Source of the DNA: Micavibrio aeruginosavorus
GTDB lineage: Bacteria > Pseudomonadota > Alphaproteobacteria > Micavibrionales > Micavibrionaceae
Length of the DNA: 8,453 bases
Assembly (NCBI GenBank): GCA_003240795.1
Contig: QFNK01000068.1
Span: 1 to 8,453 of the forward strand
Direction of reading: 5' to 3'
The translations under genes and the position numbers were made by a program. The first letter of the stretch is position 1; each line of letters starts with the position of its first letter. The notes beneath the pieces are model-generated. The model had not been told where the DNA came from. It ran no database searches and worked only from the letters and a program-made list of their open reading frames with translations. This document shows positions 1 to 6,414 of this stretch, piece by piece.

Positions 1-317
1 GTATGATCGGGGCGGGGGATTCAAAACTCTGCACCGTCATCGCGCTTTGGGTTGCAACACCCGGACTTGCGGCTTTCCTTTTTTACATGGCAATGACAGG
101 CGCCGTTATCGGGATTGCGACAAAAGTCCTGAACAAGCGCAAGTTTGTGCAGAACCCGAAGGAAGGAAGCTGGATCGCGCGCGCGCAGGAGGGCGGGGTC
201 GGTGTTCCCTACGGTATCGCCATCTGCGTCGGCGCCATCGTGTCTTTTTACACGCTGGGGTATTTCTCTCCGACCAAGCTCGGTCTTCTGGCGGGTGCCG
301 CCGAGGCCGCCCCATGA
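1..317 (+). CDS. cpaA: Prepilin peptidase CpaA/TadV, C-terminal part (5' truncated by window edge)
   Basis: An inner-membrane aspartic peptidase that cleaves the leader from Flp-type prepilins before assembly. The visible 104 residues open with MIGAGDSKL, the GxGD motif that carries the second catalytic aspartate of the prepilin peptidase (A24) family. Because this motif lies well inside the protein, the ATG at base 3 is an internal methionine, and the reading frame continues upstream of base 1. Two membrane segments follow, at about residues 12-34 and 69-88 of the visible part. Between them is a basic stretch with NKRK and, just before the second segment, GVPYGIAI, a conserved motif of CpaA proteins. 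The first catalytic aspartate and the true start lie outside the window. The stop is TGA at 315-317. Its position directly upstream of cpaB matches Tad loci in alphaproteobacteria. Family assignment is confident; completeness cannot be judged. Confidence 0.9.
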   Translation, partial: MIGAGDSKLCTVIALWVATPGLAAFLFYMAMTGAVIGIATKVLNKRKFVQNPKEGSWIARAQEGGVGVPYGIAICVGAIVSFYTLGYFSPTKLGLLAGAAEAAP

Positions 318-353
318 GAAATTATATAAGTATAATCTGATTTAGGTATTCTT

Positions 354-375
354 TAACCAATAAAGTCTAAGGTTA
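354..375. repeat. Short inverted repeat TAACC-N12-GGTTA
   Basis: TAACC at 354-358 and GGTTA at 371-375 are exact inverted copies separated by 12 bases, so their centres lie 17 bases apart. It sits in the AT-rich part of the cpaA-cpaB spacer, where an operator could lie. The arms are only five bases long, so chance occurrence is quite possible. Confidence 0.25.
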
Positions 376-460
376 TGTAGGAATATCCGTAAATCCGCAC
401 TGTGTTTTCTCTCCAACTAATCAATCAATCTGTCCGGCGCGGCCTATCTGCGTGGATTTC

Positions 461-468
461 AGGGGGAG
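461..468 (+). promoter_or_regulatory. Ribosome binding site of cpaB
   Basis: AGGGGGAG lies 6 bases before the ATG at 475 and sets that start. Four bases of it (AGGG, 461-464) could pair with CCCT at 469-472, leaving GGAG in the loop; such a small hairpin is weak and may not matter. Confidence 0.75.
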
Positions 469-474
469 CCCTAG

Positions 475-1389
475 ATGAACAAGAACGTTTTGATCGTACT
501 CGCCGGTGGTTTCGTGGTCGCTATTCTGGTGGCCGTGCTGGTACAGGCGTCTCTTGGCGGAAAGAAAAAGGCGGCAACCGATACCGCGCCGAAAACGCAG
601 GTGCTGGTCGCCGCGAAAGACCTTGCCGTCGGCAAGACAATTGCGGAAGGCGATTTGAAATGGCAGACATGGCCTGTCGGCACCGCTTTCGCAGGCGCGA
701 TCGTGCGCGAGGGTGAGCAGAAGGCGGATGACGCACTGAAAGGCCGTCTGATCCAGAAGGTCAATGCGGGGCAGCCTGTTCTCAACAGCTACATCTTTAA
801 GGAAGGCCGCGGCAATGTCGTTGCCGCAACGCTTGAAAAAGGGATGCGCGCCGTCGCCATTCCCGTGAAGGCCGATACGATGGCCGGCGGTTTTGTCATA
901 CCGGGTGACCGCGTGGACGTTATCATGACATACAAGGTATCCGCTGGCCGCGGCGATGAAACGGCGCAGACCGAAGCGTTCGTCCGTTCGCAGGCATCCG
1001 AGACGATCCTGGAAAATATCCGCGTTCTGGCCGTTGACCAGGAAACGACGCGGGAGAATGAAAATGCGAAAGTCGCCCGCACGGTAACACTCGCCGTTAC
1101 GCGGGAAGCGGCGGAGAAATTATCTCTGGCCTCCGAAATGGGATCGCTGACGCTCGCCCTGCGCGCGCTTGGCGATGACGAGGCCCATGCCGATAGCGCC
1201 GTCACCACCGACGTCACGGTCAGCCGCACGATTCAGAACCTGAACAAAATCAAGGAAGAAGAGGCGAGCGCCAAGCCTATCCGTATTTATAACGGCGCAC
1301 GCATTCAGGAGACACAGCCACGCAACGCGGGGACAGGAAATGCAACGGCTATTCCATCGGATGCGGTGGTGGAAGAGACCGTCCAATGA
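475..1389 (+). CDS. cpaB: Flp pilus assembly protein CpaB/RcpC
   Basis: A periplasmic component of the Tad pilus machine that is anchored in the inner membrane and acts with the secretin CpaC; its exact biochemical role is not settled for the family. The 304-residue product has an N-terminal membrane anchor (about residues 5-27) followed by a short lysine-rich stretch. A SAF domain (about 42-106) comes next, with VLVAAKDLAVGKTI at its start. The conserved RcpC/CpaB core follows, recognisable by GMRAVAIPV (123-131) and VIPGDRVDVI (141-150). It contains a polar, glutamate-rich stretch at about 157-200. The tail carries IRIYNGARIQE (269-279), which corresponds to the short beta element near the C-terminus of many CpaB proteins. 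Length is usual for the family. The start at 475 is fixed by a strong ribosome binding site. It is the first gene after the long spacer and ends 11 bases before cpaC. Confidence 0.93.
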   Translation: MNKNVLIVLAGGFVVAILVAVLVQASLGGKKKAATDTAPKTQVLVAAKDLAVGKTIAEGDLKWQTWPVGTAFAGAIVREGEQKADDALKGRLIQKVNAGQPVLNSYIFKEGRGNVVAATLEKGMRAVAIPVKADTMAGGFVIPGDRVDVIMTYKVSAGRGDETAQTEAFVRSQASETILENIRVLAVDQETTRENENAKVARTVTLAVTREAAEKLSLASEMGSLTLALRALGDDEAHADSAVTTDVTVSRTIQNLNKIKEEEASAKPIRIYNGARIQETQPRNAGTGNATAIPSDAVVEETVQ

Positions 1390-1394
1390 GGGGG
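1388..1394 (+). promoter_or_regulatory. Ribosome binding site that decides the cpaC start
   Basis: GAGGGGG begins within the cpaB stop codon and ends 6 bases before the ATG at 1401. An upstream in-frame ATG at 1386 overlaps the cpaB stop as ATGA, but has no such site in front of it and would put five extra residues before a standard signal peptide. I therefore prefer 1401. Confidence 0.75.
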
Positions 1395-1400
1395 ACTATC

Positions 1401-3005
1401 ATGAAACGCGCATTGTTCGCATTTGCTATTCTTGTGACGCTGGCACTTCCCCTGGCGACCGCCATGGCGGACAAGGGAGATTTGAGCGCGCTTAAAAACA
1501 ACGATGACGCCGTCGATATCATGGTCGGCAAGGCAGAGCTTGTAACTATCCAGGGGAATGCCGCCGATATTCTTGTGGCCAATCCCGGCATTGTCGATGT
1601 CATGGCGATCAAGTCTAATCAGCTTTACATGGTCGGGAATGCGCTCGGCGAAACGAACGTCATGGTTCTGGATGAGAGCGGAAACGTACTGCGCCGCCTG
1701 AACATCCATGTCCGCATGGACACGGAGAAGCTGGAGCGCATGCTGGTCGAACTTTATCCGGACGAGACGGTGAAGATCAAGGCGTTGAAAGACCAGCTTG
1801 TACTGACGGGACATGTATCCACGCCGTCCGTTTCCAACAGCATCACAAACCTCGCTGCGCAATATGCGGCGGAAGCGCGCGGCAAGTCCGCCGCCAATCC
1901 CGATGAAGTGGTGACAAACATGCTTTCCGTCGCAGGAGAGCAGCAGGTCATGCTGAAAGTAAAAATCGTCGAGGCTTCACGTTCCGCGCTCAAAGACCTT
2001 GGTATCGAGACGAGCCTGCAGAACAGCGATTTCGGCAATGTCGGCGCGAGCGTCGCGGCGGCCTCCGCACTTGGTTTGAGCGCACCGGCGCAGCTTGGCG
2101 TTCTGGCGCTGAATTACTCTTCCGGCTCGTTCGGTCCGCTGAACTTCCTTGCGCGCGCGCTTGAGGAAGAGGGGATCGTCAACACGCTGGCGGAGCCGAA
2201 CCTGACCGCCATATCGGGCGAGCAGGCAGGATTCCTCGCCGGGGGTGAGATTCCGATCCCGACGGAAATCGACCGTAACGGAAACCTTGTCTATGAATTC
2301 CGTCCGTTCGGTGTAAGTTTGAACTTCCGCCCGATCGTGATGTCCGCGAACCGCATCAGCATGCAGATGACGACGGAAGTGTCGAATGCAAGCTACAGCG
2401 ACAACCTTCAGCTTCAGGGCGTGAATGTTCCGACCTTCAATGTTCGCCGTGCGGATACGACGGTGGAATTGCCGAGCGGCGGCACCTTGATGATCGCCGG
2501 TCTTCTGCAGTCGGATACCTTGTCATCACTGACGCAGATTCCGGGTGTCGGAAAAGTGCCTGTCGTGGGTGATCTTTTGAAATCCGACTCCTTCCGCCGG
2601 AATGAAAGCGAGCTGGTGGTCATGATTACTCCGTACCTTGTGCGTCCGTTCGCGCAGAATGCGGCGGCGGTGGAGCCTGCGCCTGTTCCCGCAAAAACAT
2701 CCGCGGCGGATATCAGCGACGTTCCACGCCTGAGCATGAGCGACCTTGAAACGCTTCCGGAGGAAGAAGGCATGCCTGCGCCGCGCGCGCCAAAGCCTTC
2801 CAAGAAGCCGAACGCCGTTGCCATGGCACCGTCGGCAGGCCTGAGCGATCAAAGGCTGATCGCGGCGAAGGAAAAGCCCGTATCGCCGGACTCGAAAAAG
2901 GCACTGGCGCAGACATTCGAAAACAACATCAAGCGCACGTTCGGCTCCAGCCGTCTGGACAGTGTGATGAAAGAAAGCGGTAGCTTCGGCTACATGACGG
3001 ATTGA
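1401..3005 (+). CDS. cpaC: Outer-membrane secretin CpaC/RcpA of the Tad pilus
   Basis: Forms the multimeric outer-membrane channel through which the Flp pilus leaves the cell. The 534-residue product starts with a Sec signal peptide: MKRA, a hydrophobic core to about residue 18, and likely cleavage after AMA at 21-23. Residues 36-104 match the pilus-secretin N-terminal domain (AVDIMVGKAELVTI, then GETNVMVLDESG). A BON-like periplasmic segment follows at about 108-165. The secretin core covers roughly 180-415, with VNTLAEPNLTAISG (260-273), AGFLAGGEIPIP (276-287) and the closing signature VPVVGDLLKSDSFRRNESEL (387-405, then VVMITPYLV). After the core comes a tail of about 120 residues rich in proline, alanine and lysine, ending in GSFGYMTD. 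It follows cpaB by 11 bases and precedes its likely partner lipoprotein CpaD. Family identity is very secure. Confidence 0.95.
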   Translation: MKRALFAFAILVTLALPLATAMADKGDLSALKNNDDAVDIMVGKAELVTIQGNAADILVANPGIVDVMAIKSNQLYMVGNALGETNVMVLDESGNVLRRLNIHVRMDTEKLERMLVELYPDETVKIKALKDQLVLTGHVSTPSVSNSITNLAAQYAAEARGKSAANPDEVVTNMLSVAGEQQVMLKVKIVEASRSALKDLGIETSLQNSDFGNVGASVAAASALGLSAPAQLGVLALNYSSGSFGPLNFLARALEEEGIVNTLAEPNLTAISGEQAGFLAGGEIPIPTEIDRNGNLVYEFRPFGVSLNFRPIVMSANRISMQMTTEVSNASYSDNLQLQGVNVPTFNVRRADTTVELPSGGTLMIAGLLQSDTLSSLTQIPGVGKVPVVGDLLKSDSFRRNESELVVMITPYLVRPFAQNAAAVEPAPVPAKTSAADISDVPRLSMSDLETLPEEEGMPAPRAPKPSKKPNAVAMAPSAGLSDQRLIAAKEKPVSPDSKKALAQTFENNIKRTFGSSRLDSVMKESGSFGYMTD

Positions 3006-3013
3006 GGAGAAGG
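3004..3013 (+). promoter_or_regulatory. Ribosome binding site that decides the cpaD start
   Basis: GAGGAGAAGG overlaps the cpaC stop codon. Its AGGAG (3005-3009) is 7 bases before the ATG at 3017. A TTG at 3002 is in frame but would precede this site and add MRRRS-type residues ahead of a good lipoprotein signal, so 3017 is the better start. Confidence 0.75.
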
Positions 3014-3016
3014 TCC

Positions 3017-3676
3017 ATGACGAAAAAAGTTTATGTTTTGGCGGTTCTGGCAGGGGCGAGTGTTATGCTTGGCGCCTGTGCGCGTCAAAGCACGCCTTCC
3101 ATGATGAACACGTCGATGCCGCGCGTTGTCGAGCAGACATCGATGCAGCAGGTGCCGGTCAGCAAAATCAGCGACGGTTATCTGGCGCAGCTTGCCGATG
3201 ATTACGGCCGTTACGGTTCCGGCGCGGTCACGCTGGCTCTGGCTTATGATCCGTCCTCTAAAACATACGGCGCGATGGACGCGTTCAACGATCTGGCCTC
3301 CATCAAGGAACGCCTCCGCAAGGCCGGGCTGAAAAACGCGCGCGCCGAAACGGTGAAGATGGCGGGGACGGAGCCGACTCTGTTTATCTCCTACGACAGC
3401 CAGACGGCGATGGCGCCCGCGGGATGCCGCAGTATGCCGGGTTTTGACGACGGACTTACCACTGCGGAAATCGGCAATTACAAATTCGGGTGCTCCGTCG
3501 ATAGCATGATCGCGCAGCAGATCTACCGTCCGGCCGACCTTCGCGGTAATGCCGGCAGCGAGCCGCTTGACGGGCGCAAGGCCGCAAATGTTGCCGAATA
3601 TAACCGCCGCGTCGATCCGGAGCGCATCCAGGGTGAGCTGAGCCGCATGGAGCGCAAGGACATTCAGGCAGAATAG
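3017..3676 (+). CDS. cpaD: CpaD family pilus assembly lipoprotein
   Basis: An envelope lipoprotein of alphaproteobacterial Tad/Cpa systems, thought to work with the CpaC secretin at the outer membrane. The 219-residue product has a lipoprotein signal peptide: MTKK, a hydrophobic stretch, and the lipobox LGAC with the acylated cysteine at residue 21. The residue after it is alanine, not aspartate, which fits outer-membrane sorting by the usual rule. The C-terminal half holds the family hallmark, NYKFGCSVDSMIAQQI (154-169) followed by RPADLRG (171-177), then EYNRR (194-198). A second cysteine at 137 (CRSMPG) pairs in position with C159 and could form a disulfide. From memory, family members usually have a tryptophan shortly after the first cysteine; here none is seen. 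Overall similarity is concentrated in the second half. Located 11 bases after cpaC and 18 before cpaE. Confidence 0.88.
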   Translation: MTKKVYVLAVLAGASVMLGACARQSTPSMMNTSMPRVVEQTSMQQVPVSKISDGYLAQLADDYGRYGSGAVTLALAYDPSSKTYGAMDAFNDLASIKERLRKAGLKNARAETVKMAGTEPTLFISYDSQTAMAPAGCRSMPGFDDGLTTAEIGNYKFGCSVDSMIAQQIYRPADLRGNAGSEPLDGRKAANVAEYNRRVDPERIQGELSRMERKDIQAE

Positions 3677-3694
3677 AAAGATAAAGTTACAAGC

Positions 3695-4918
3695 GTGAAA
3701 ACAGAAACATCTATACTTCTTCCTTCGGCCATCATCGATCTTTTCCTTAAAGACAGGGAAACGATTGAGGCGGCGCGTGCCCTTGAGGACGACTGGCGTT
3801 TCGCGCGTGTGAAGATACGCGTGCATGAGGGGGACGTCGAAACCGCCATCCGCACCTACACGCAGAGCGGATCGCCGGATCTGGTTTTTCTGGAGACGGA
3901 TTCCACGGATGAATCCTTTGTCGGGCGCCTGAACGACCTTGCAAGCCATTGCAACGAGGGGACGAGCGCGATCGTGATCGGCCCCGTCAACGATGTCAAT
4001 TTGTACCGCCGTCTGACGGCGATGGGCGTTAGCGACTATCTTGTCCGTCCCGTGCCGCAGGATATTCTGGGTGATGTCATCGCCAAGGGCCTGATCGAAA
4101 AGCTGGGTACGGGTGGCAGCCGTCTGATCGCCATGATTGGTGCAAAAGGAGGAACAGGTGTTTCTTCCGTTTCGCAAATTCTTGCGCGCGCATCCTCTGA
4201 AAAGTTCGAGCAGAAGACATTGCTGCTCGATGCCGCCGGGGCGTGGTCGACGCTTGGCGTCGGGCTGGGGTTCGAGCCTTTGGGCAGCACAGCCGAAGCG
4301 TTGAAGGCCGTTCTTGCAAAAGACACGGATTCTCTGAAACGCATGCAGTATCAGGTGAACGAACGTTTCTTCGTTCTCGCGACCGGAACGGAGCCGCTCC
4401 TTGAAACGCCGGCGCAGATCGCGCAGTTTGAAGATGTTCTCAATACAGTTATGGCGAATTTTCCGGTCGTAATCGTCGATCTGTCCGGTGCCGTTCCGTC
4501 CGTGAAGAAAACGGTTCTGACGCGTGCGCATCAGATCACGGTCGTATCGACGCCGTCGCTGCCGTCGCTCCGCTCCGCACGGGCGCTGATACAGGAAATC
4601 AAAAAGCTTCATGGCGGCAAGGCGGAAAATATCGACCTTGTTGTTAACATGGAAGGCATGGCGCCGGGCAAGGAAGTTTCCCGCGCCGACATCAAAGCCG
4701 CTCTGGATATAGATCCTCTGGTAAGCATTCCGTTCGATGCCAAGCAATTCATTGGCGCGGAAAGCGATGGAAAAATCGCGACAGACAAGAGCGTTTCATC
4801 CCTTGTCGACAAGGTGGCGCCACTGCTGCGCGCTTTGCAGAAGAAAGAGGCGGCGGCCGACACGCAGGGCGGAGAGAAACTTATTTCCTCCCTTCTTGGC
4901 AAAATCAAAAAGAAATAA
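3695..4918 (+). CDS. cpaE: Tad pilus localisation protein CpaE/TadZ, ParA/MinD-like
   Basis: A cytoplasmic SIMIBI-class protein that places the pilus machine in the cell, usually at a pole. The 407-residue product has an N-terminal receiver-like domain (about 1-135), with DLVFLETD (62-69), SAIVIGPVNDVNLYRRL (91-107) and GVSDYLVRPV (111-120). The ATPase-like domain runs from about 143 to 380. Its P-loop is GAKGGTGVSS (149-158): the first, signature lysine (K151) is kept, but the second lysine is a valine (V156). Walker A' is shortened to LLLDAAGAWS (177-185), and Walker B is VVIVDLSG (258-265). The C-terminus is lysine-rich (LISSLLGKIKKK). The start is GTG at 3695. No better start lies nearby, as the first in-frame ATG is residue 110, and the upstream AAAG is a poor ribosome binding site. 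The gene is in the same frame as cpaD, 18 bases after its TAG. Family is sure; ATPase activity is doubtful. Confidence 0.92.
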   Translation: MKTETSILLPSAIIDLFLKDRETIEAARALEDDWRFARVKIRVHEGDVETAIRTYTQSGSPDLVFLETDSTDESFVGRLNDLASHCNEGTSAIVIGPVNDVNLYRRLTAMGVSDYLVRPVPQDILGDVIAKGLIEKLGTGGSRLIAMIGAKGGTGVSSVSQILARASSEKFEQKTLLLDAAGAWSTLGVGLGFEPLGSTAEALKAVLAKDTDSLKRMQYQVNERFFVLATGTEPLLETPAQIAQFEDVLNTVMANFPVVIVDLSGAVPSVKKTVLTRAHQITVVSTPSLPSLRSARALIQEIKKLHGGKAENIDLVVNMEGMAPGKEVSRADIKAALDIDPLVSIPFDAKQFIGAESDGKIATDKSVSSLVDKVAPLLRALQKKEAAADTQGGEKLISSLLGKIKKK

Positions 4919-4928
4919 GGGAAGGGGG
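4919..4928 (+). promoter_or_regulatory. Ribosome binding site of cpaF
   Basis: The purine run GGGAAGGGGG directly follows the cpaE stop and ends 7 bases before the ATG at 4936. It is among the stronger sites of the operon. Confidence 0.7.
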
Positions 4929-4935
4929 TTAGCAC

Positions 4936-6414
4936 ATGTTCGGGAAAAAACAGGGTTCGACAACAACGATCGCGGAAGAGCATGCGGCGCAGCCTCTGCC
5001 TGTTGAGCAAAAAACATCAGCGCCTGTTGAGGCCGCGCAAACCGCGGCGGACGACAAGAAGCCGGTCAAGAGCATGCAGGATGATATTCTCGACCTGCAT
5101 GAGGATGCGGCAGAGGAAACATCTGGCGCCGCCAATCTGGAATCGCTCCGCCTGCAACGCGCGCGGAACCGCATCTGGCTCGACCTTCGCGACGGGATTG
5201 ACCTGAAAGCCCTTGCCCGCATGAAGGCAGAAGAGGCGCGCAGTGAAGTCCAGTCGGCGGTGGAGGAAATTGCACGGTTCCGCAATCTGGACGTCACGCC
5301 GTCGGAGTTGTCCGTTATCGCGCGCGAATGCACGAACGACATGCTCGGCTTCGGGCCGCTCGAGGAATTGCTGGAGCGGGACGATATCGCCGATATCATG
5401 ATCAACGGGCCGGACACGACCTATATCGAGGTCGGCGGCAAGATCGAACGGTCGCGCATTAAATTCCGCGACAACCAGCATCTGACGACCATCTGCCAGC
5501 GTATCGTGGGTGCGATCGGCCGCCGTGTCGATGAAAGTTCGCCAATTTGCGATGCGCGTCTGCCGGACGGAAGCCGCGTGAACGTCATTATCCCGCCGCT
5601 TGCTGTGGACGGTGCGTGCATGACGATCCGTAAATTCAAGAAAGACAAGCTGACGCTCGAGAAGCTTGTCGAATTCGGCGCGATGACACCCTCGGCGGCA
5701 AAGCTTATCATGGCGATCGGCCGGTGCCGCGTGAACTGCCTTATTTCCGGCGGTACGGGTTCGGGAAAGACGACTATGCTCAACTGTCTTACGCGCTATA
5801 TCGAGGCGGGCGAGCGTATCATCACGTGCGAAGATGCCTGCGAACTTCAATTGCAACAGCCGCACGTGGTGCGTCTTGAAACGCGCCCCGCGAACCTTGA
5901 GGGCGTGGGCGAGATCACGATGCGCGACCTTGTGCGGAACTGCCTTCGTATGCGTCCCGAACGCATCATCGTCGGCGAGGTGCGCGGACCTGAAGCGTTT
6001 GATCTCCTGCAGGCCATGAACACCGGCCATGACGGGTCGATGGGAACGGTGCACGCGAACAACCCGCGCGAGGCTATTTCGCGTATGGAGAACATGATCG
6101 CGATGGGCGGCCTGAACCTGCCGCAATCGGCGGTGCGGGAGCAGATCGCATCCGCCGTCAACGTCATCATCCAGGTGCAGCGCCTTCGCGACGGATCGCG
6201 TAAAGTGACGCACGTTTCGGAGATTACCGGAATGGAAGGCGACGTCGTCACGATGCAGGATCTTTTCAAGCTGGAGTTTTTGGGCGAAGATGCGAACGGC
6301 AAACTTATCACGCAGCTCAAGTCATCCGGCATGAGACCCAAATTCTGGGACAAGGCGCGCCAGTATAATGTCGAGAAGCTGGTCCTCGACGCGATGGAAG
6401 AAGCTTATGGATGA
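4936..6414 (+). CDS. cpaF: Pilus assembly ATPase CpaF/TadA
   Basis: The hexameric secretion ATPase (type II/IV, GspE-VirB11 superfamily) that drives Flp pilus assembly from the cytoplasmic face of the inner membrane. The 492-residue product begins with a low-complexity linker of about 70 residues rich in alanine, glutamate and glutamine. The N-terminal domain covers about 75-235, with FGPLEELLERDDIADIMING (139-158). The ATPase core follows: Walker A GGTGSGKTT (272-280), the Asp box around ED (299-300), Walker B IIVGEVRGPEAFDLL (344-358) and the His box TGHDGSMGTVHANN (363-376). All catalytic residues expected for an active enzyme are present. Ten cysteines fall within residues 132-336, including C264 and C268 just before Walker A, and C298 and C302 around the Asp box. 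The start at 4936 has a strong ribosome binding site. Its last 8 bases overlap tadB, suggesting coupled translation with its membrane partner. Confidence 0.96.
   Translation: MFGKKQGSTTTIAEEHAAQPLPVEQKTSAPVEAAQTAADDKKPVKSMQDDILDLHEDAAEETSGAANLESLRLQRARNRIWLDLRDGIDLKALARMKAEEARSEVQSAVEEIARFRNLDVTPSELSVIARECTNDMLGFGPLEELLERDDIADIMINGPDTTYIEVGGKIERSRIKFRDNQHLTTICQRIVGAIGRRVDESSPICDARLPDGSRVNVIIPPLAVDGACMTIRKFKKDKLTLEKLVEFGAMTPSAAKLIMAIGRCRVNCLISGGTGSGKTTMLNCLTRYIEAGERIITCEDACELQLQQPHVVRLETRPANLEGVGEITMRDLVRNCLRMRPERIIVGEVRGPEAFDLLQAMNTGHDGSMGTVHANNPREAISRMENMIAMGGLNLPQSAVREQIASAVNVIIQVQRLRDGSRKVTHVSEITGMEGDVVTMQDLFKLEFLGEDANGKLITQLKSSGMRPKFWDKARQYNVEKLVLDAMEEAYG
6396..6403 (+). promoter_or_regulatory. 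Ribosome binding site that decides the tadB start
   Basis: GGAAGAAG inside the end of cpaF precedes the ATG at 6407; counted from its GGAAG core the spacing is 6 bases. An in-frame ATG at 6368 has no comparable site and would overlap cpaF by 47 bases, adding 13 polar, tryptophan-containing residues ahead of the first membrane segment. Confidence 0.6.

Larger units (their letters stand above)
318..474 (+). promoter_or_regulatory. AT-rich spacer between cpaA and cpaB, possible internal promoter
   Basis: This 157-base non-coding gap is the only sizeable gap within the cluster, and its first half is clearly more AT-rich than the flanking genes. It holds a perfect TATAAT at 331-336, but no recognisable -35 element lies 16-18 bases upstream, where the sequence is still GC-rich cpaA coding. 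A TTAACC at 353-358 resembles the half-site used by CtrA in alphaproteobacteria, but the second direct half-site at the expected spacing is absent. I see no coding frame and no convincing terminator. A promoter for cpaB onward is therefore plausible from composition and position only. Confidence 0.4.

Noticed and set aside
331..336. TATAAT as a complete sigma-70 promoter
   Set aside because: The bases at the proper -35 distance are GC-rich coding sequence with no resemblance to TTGACA, so the box alone is not a promoter call.
417..430. Short tandem repeat of AATC units before cpaB
   Set aside because: Only about three copies of a 4-base unit, non-coding, and short enough to be chance; no sign of a phase-variable tract.
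1386..1400. Upstream ATG for cpaC overlapping the cpaB stop as ATGA
   Set aside because: It would add MRGTI before a good signal peptide, and the strong ribosome binding site lies downstream of it, correctly spaced for the ATG at 1401.
2990..4747. A very long open frame on the - strand opposite cpaD and cpaE
   Set aside because: Its translation is rich in arginine and histidine with no recognisable domain, and the + strand holds two clear Tad genes over the same bases. Long antisense frames are expected from the codon bias of GC-rich genes.
5017..6213. A long open frame on the - strand opposite cpaF
   Set aside because: Same pattern: histidine- and arginine-rich composition, no domain, no ribosome binding site, and it mirrors the highly conserved cpaF.
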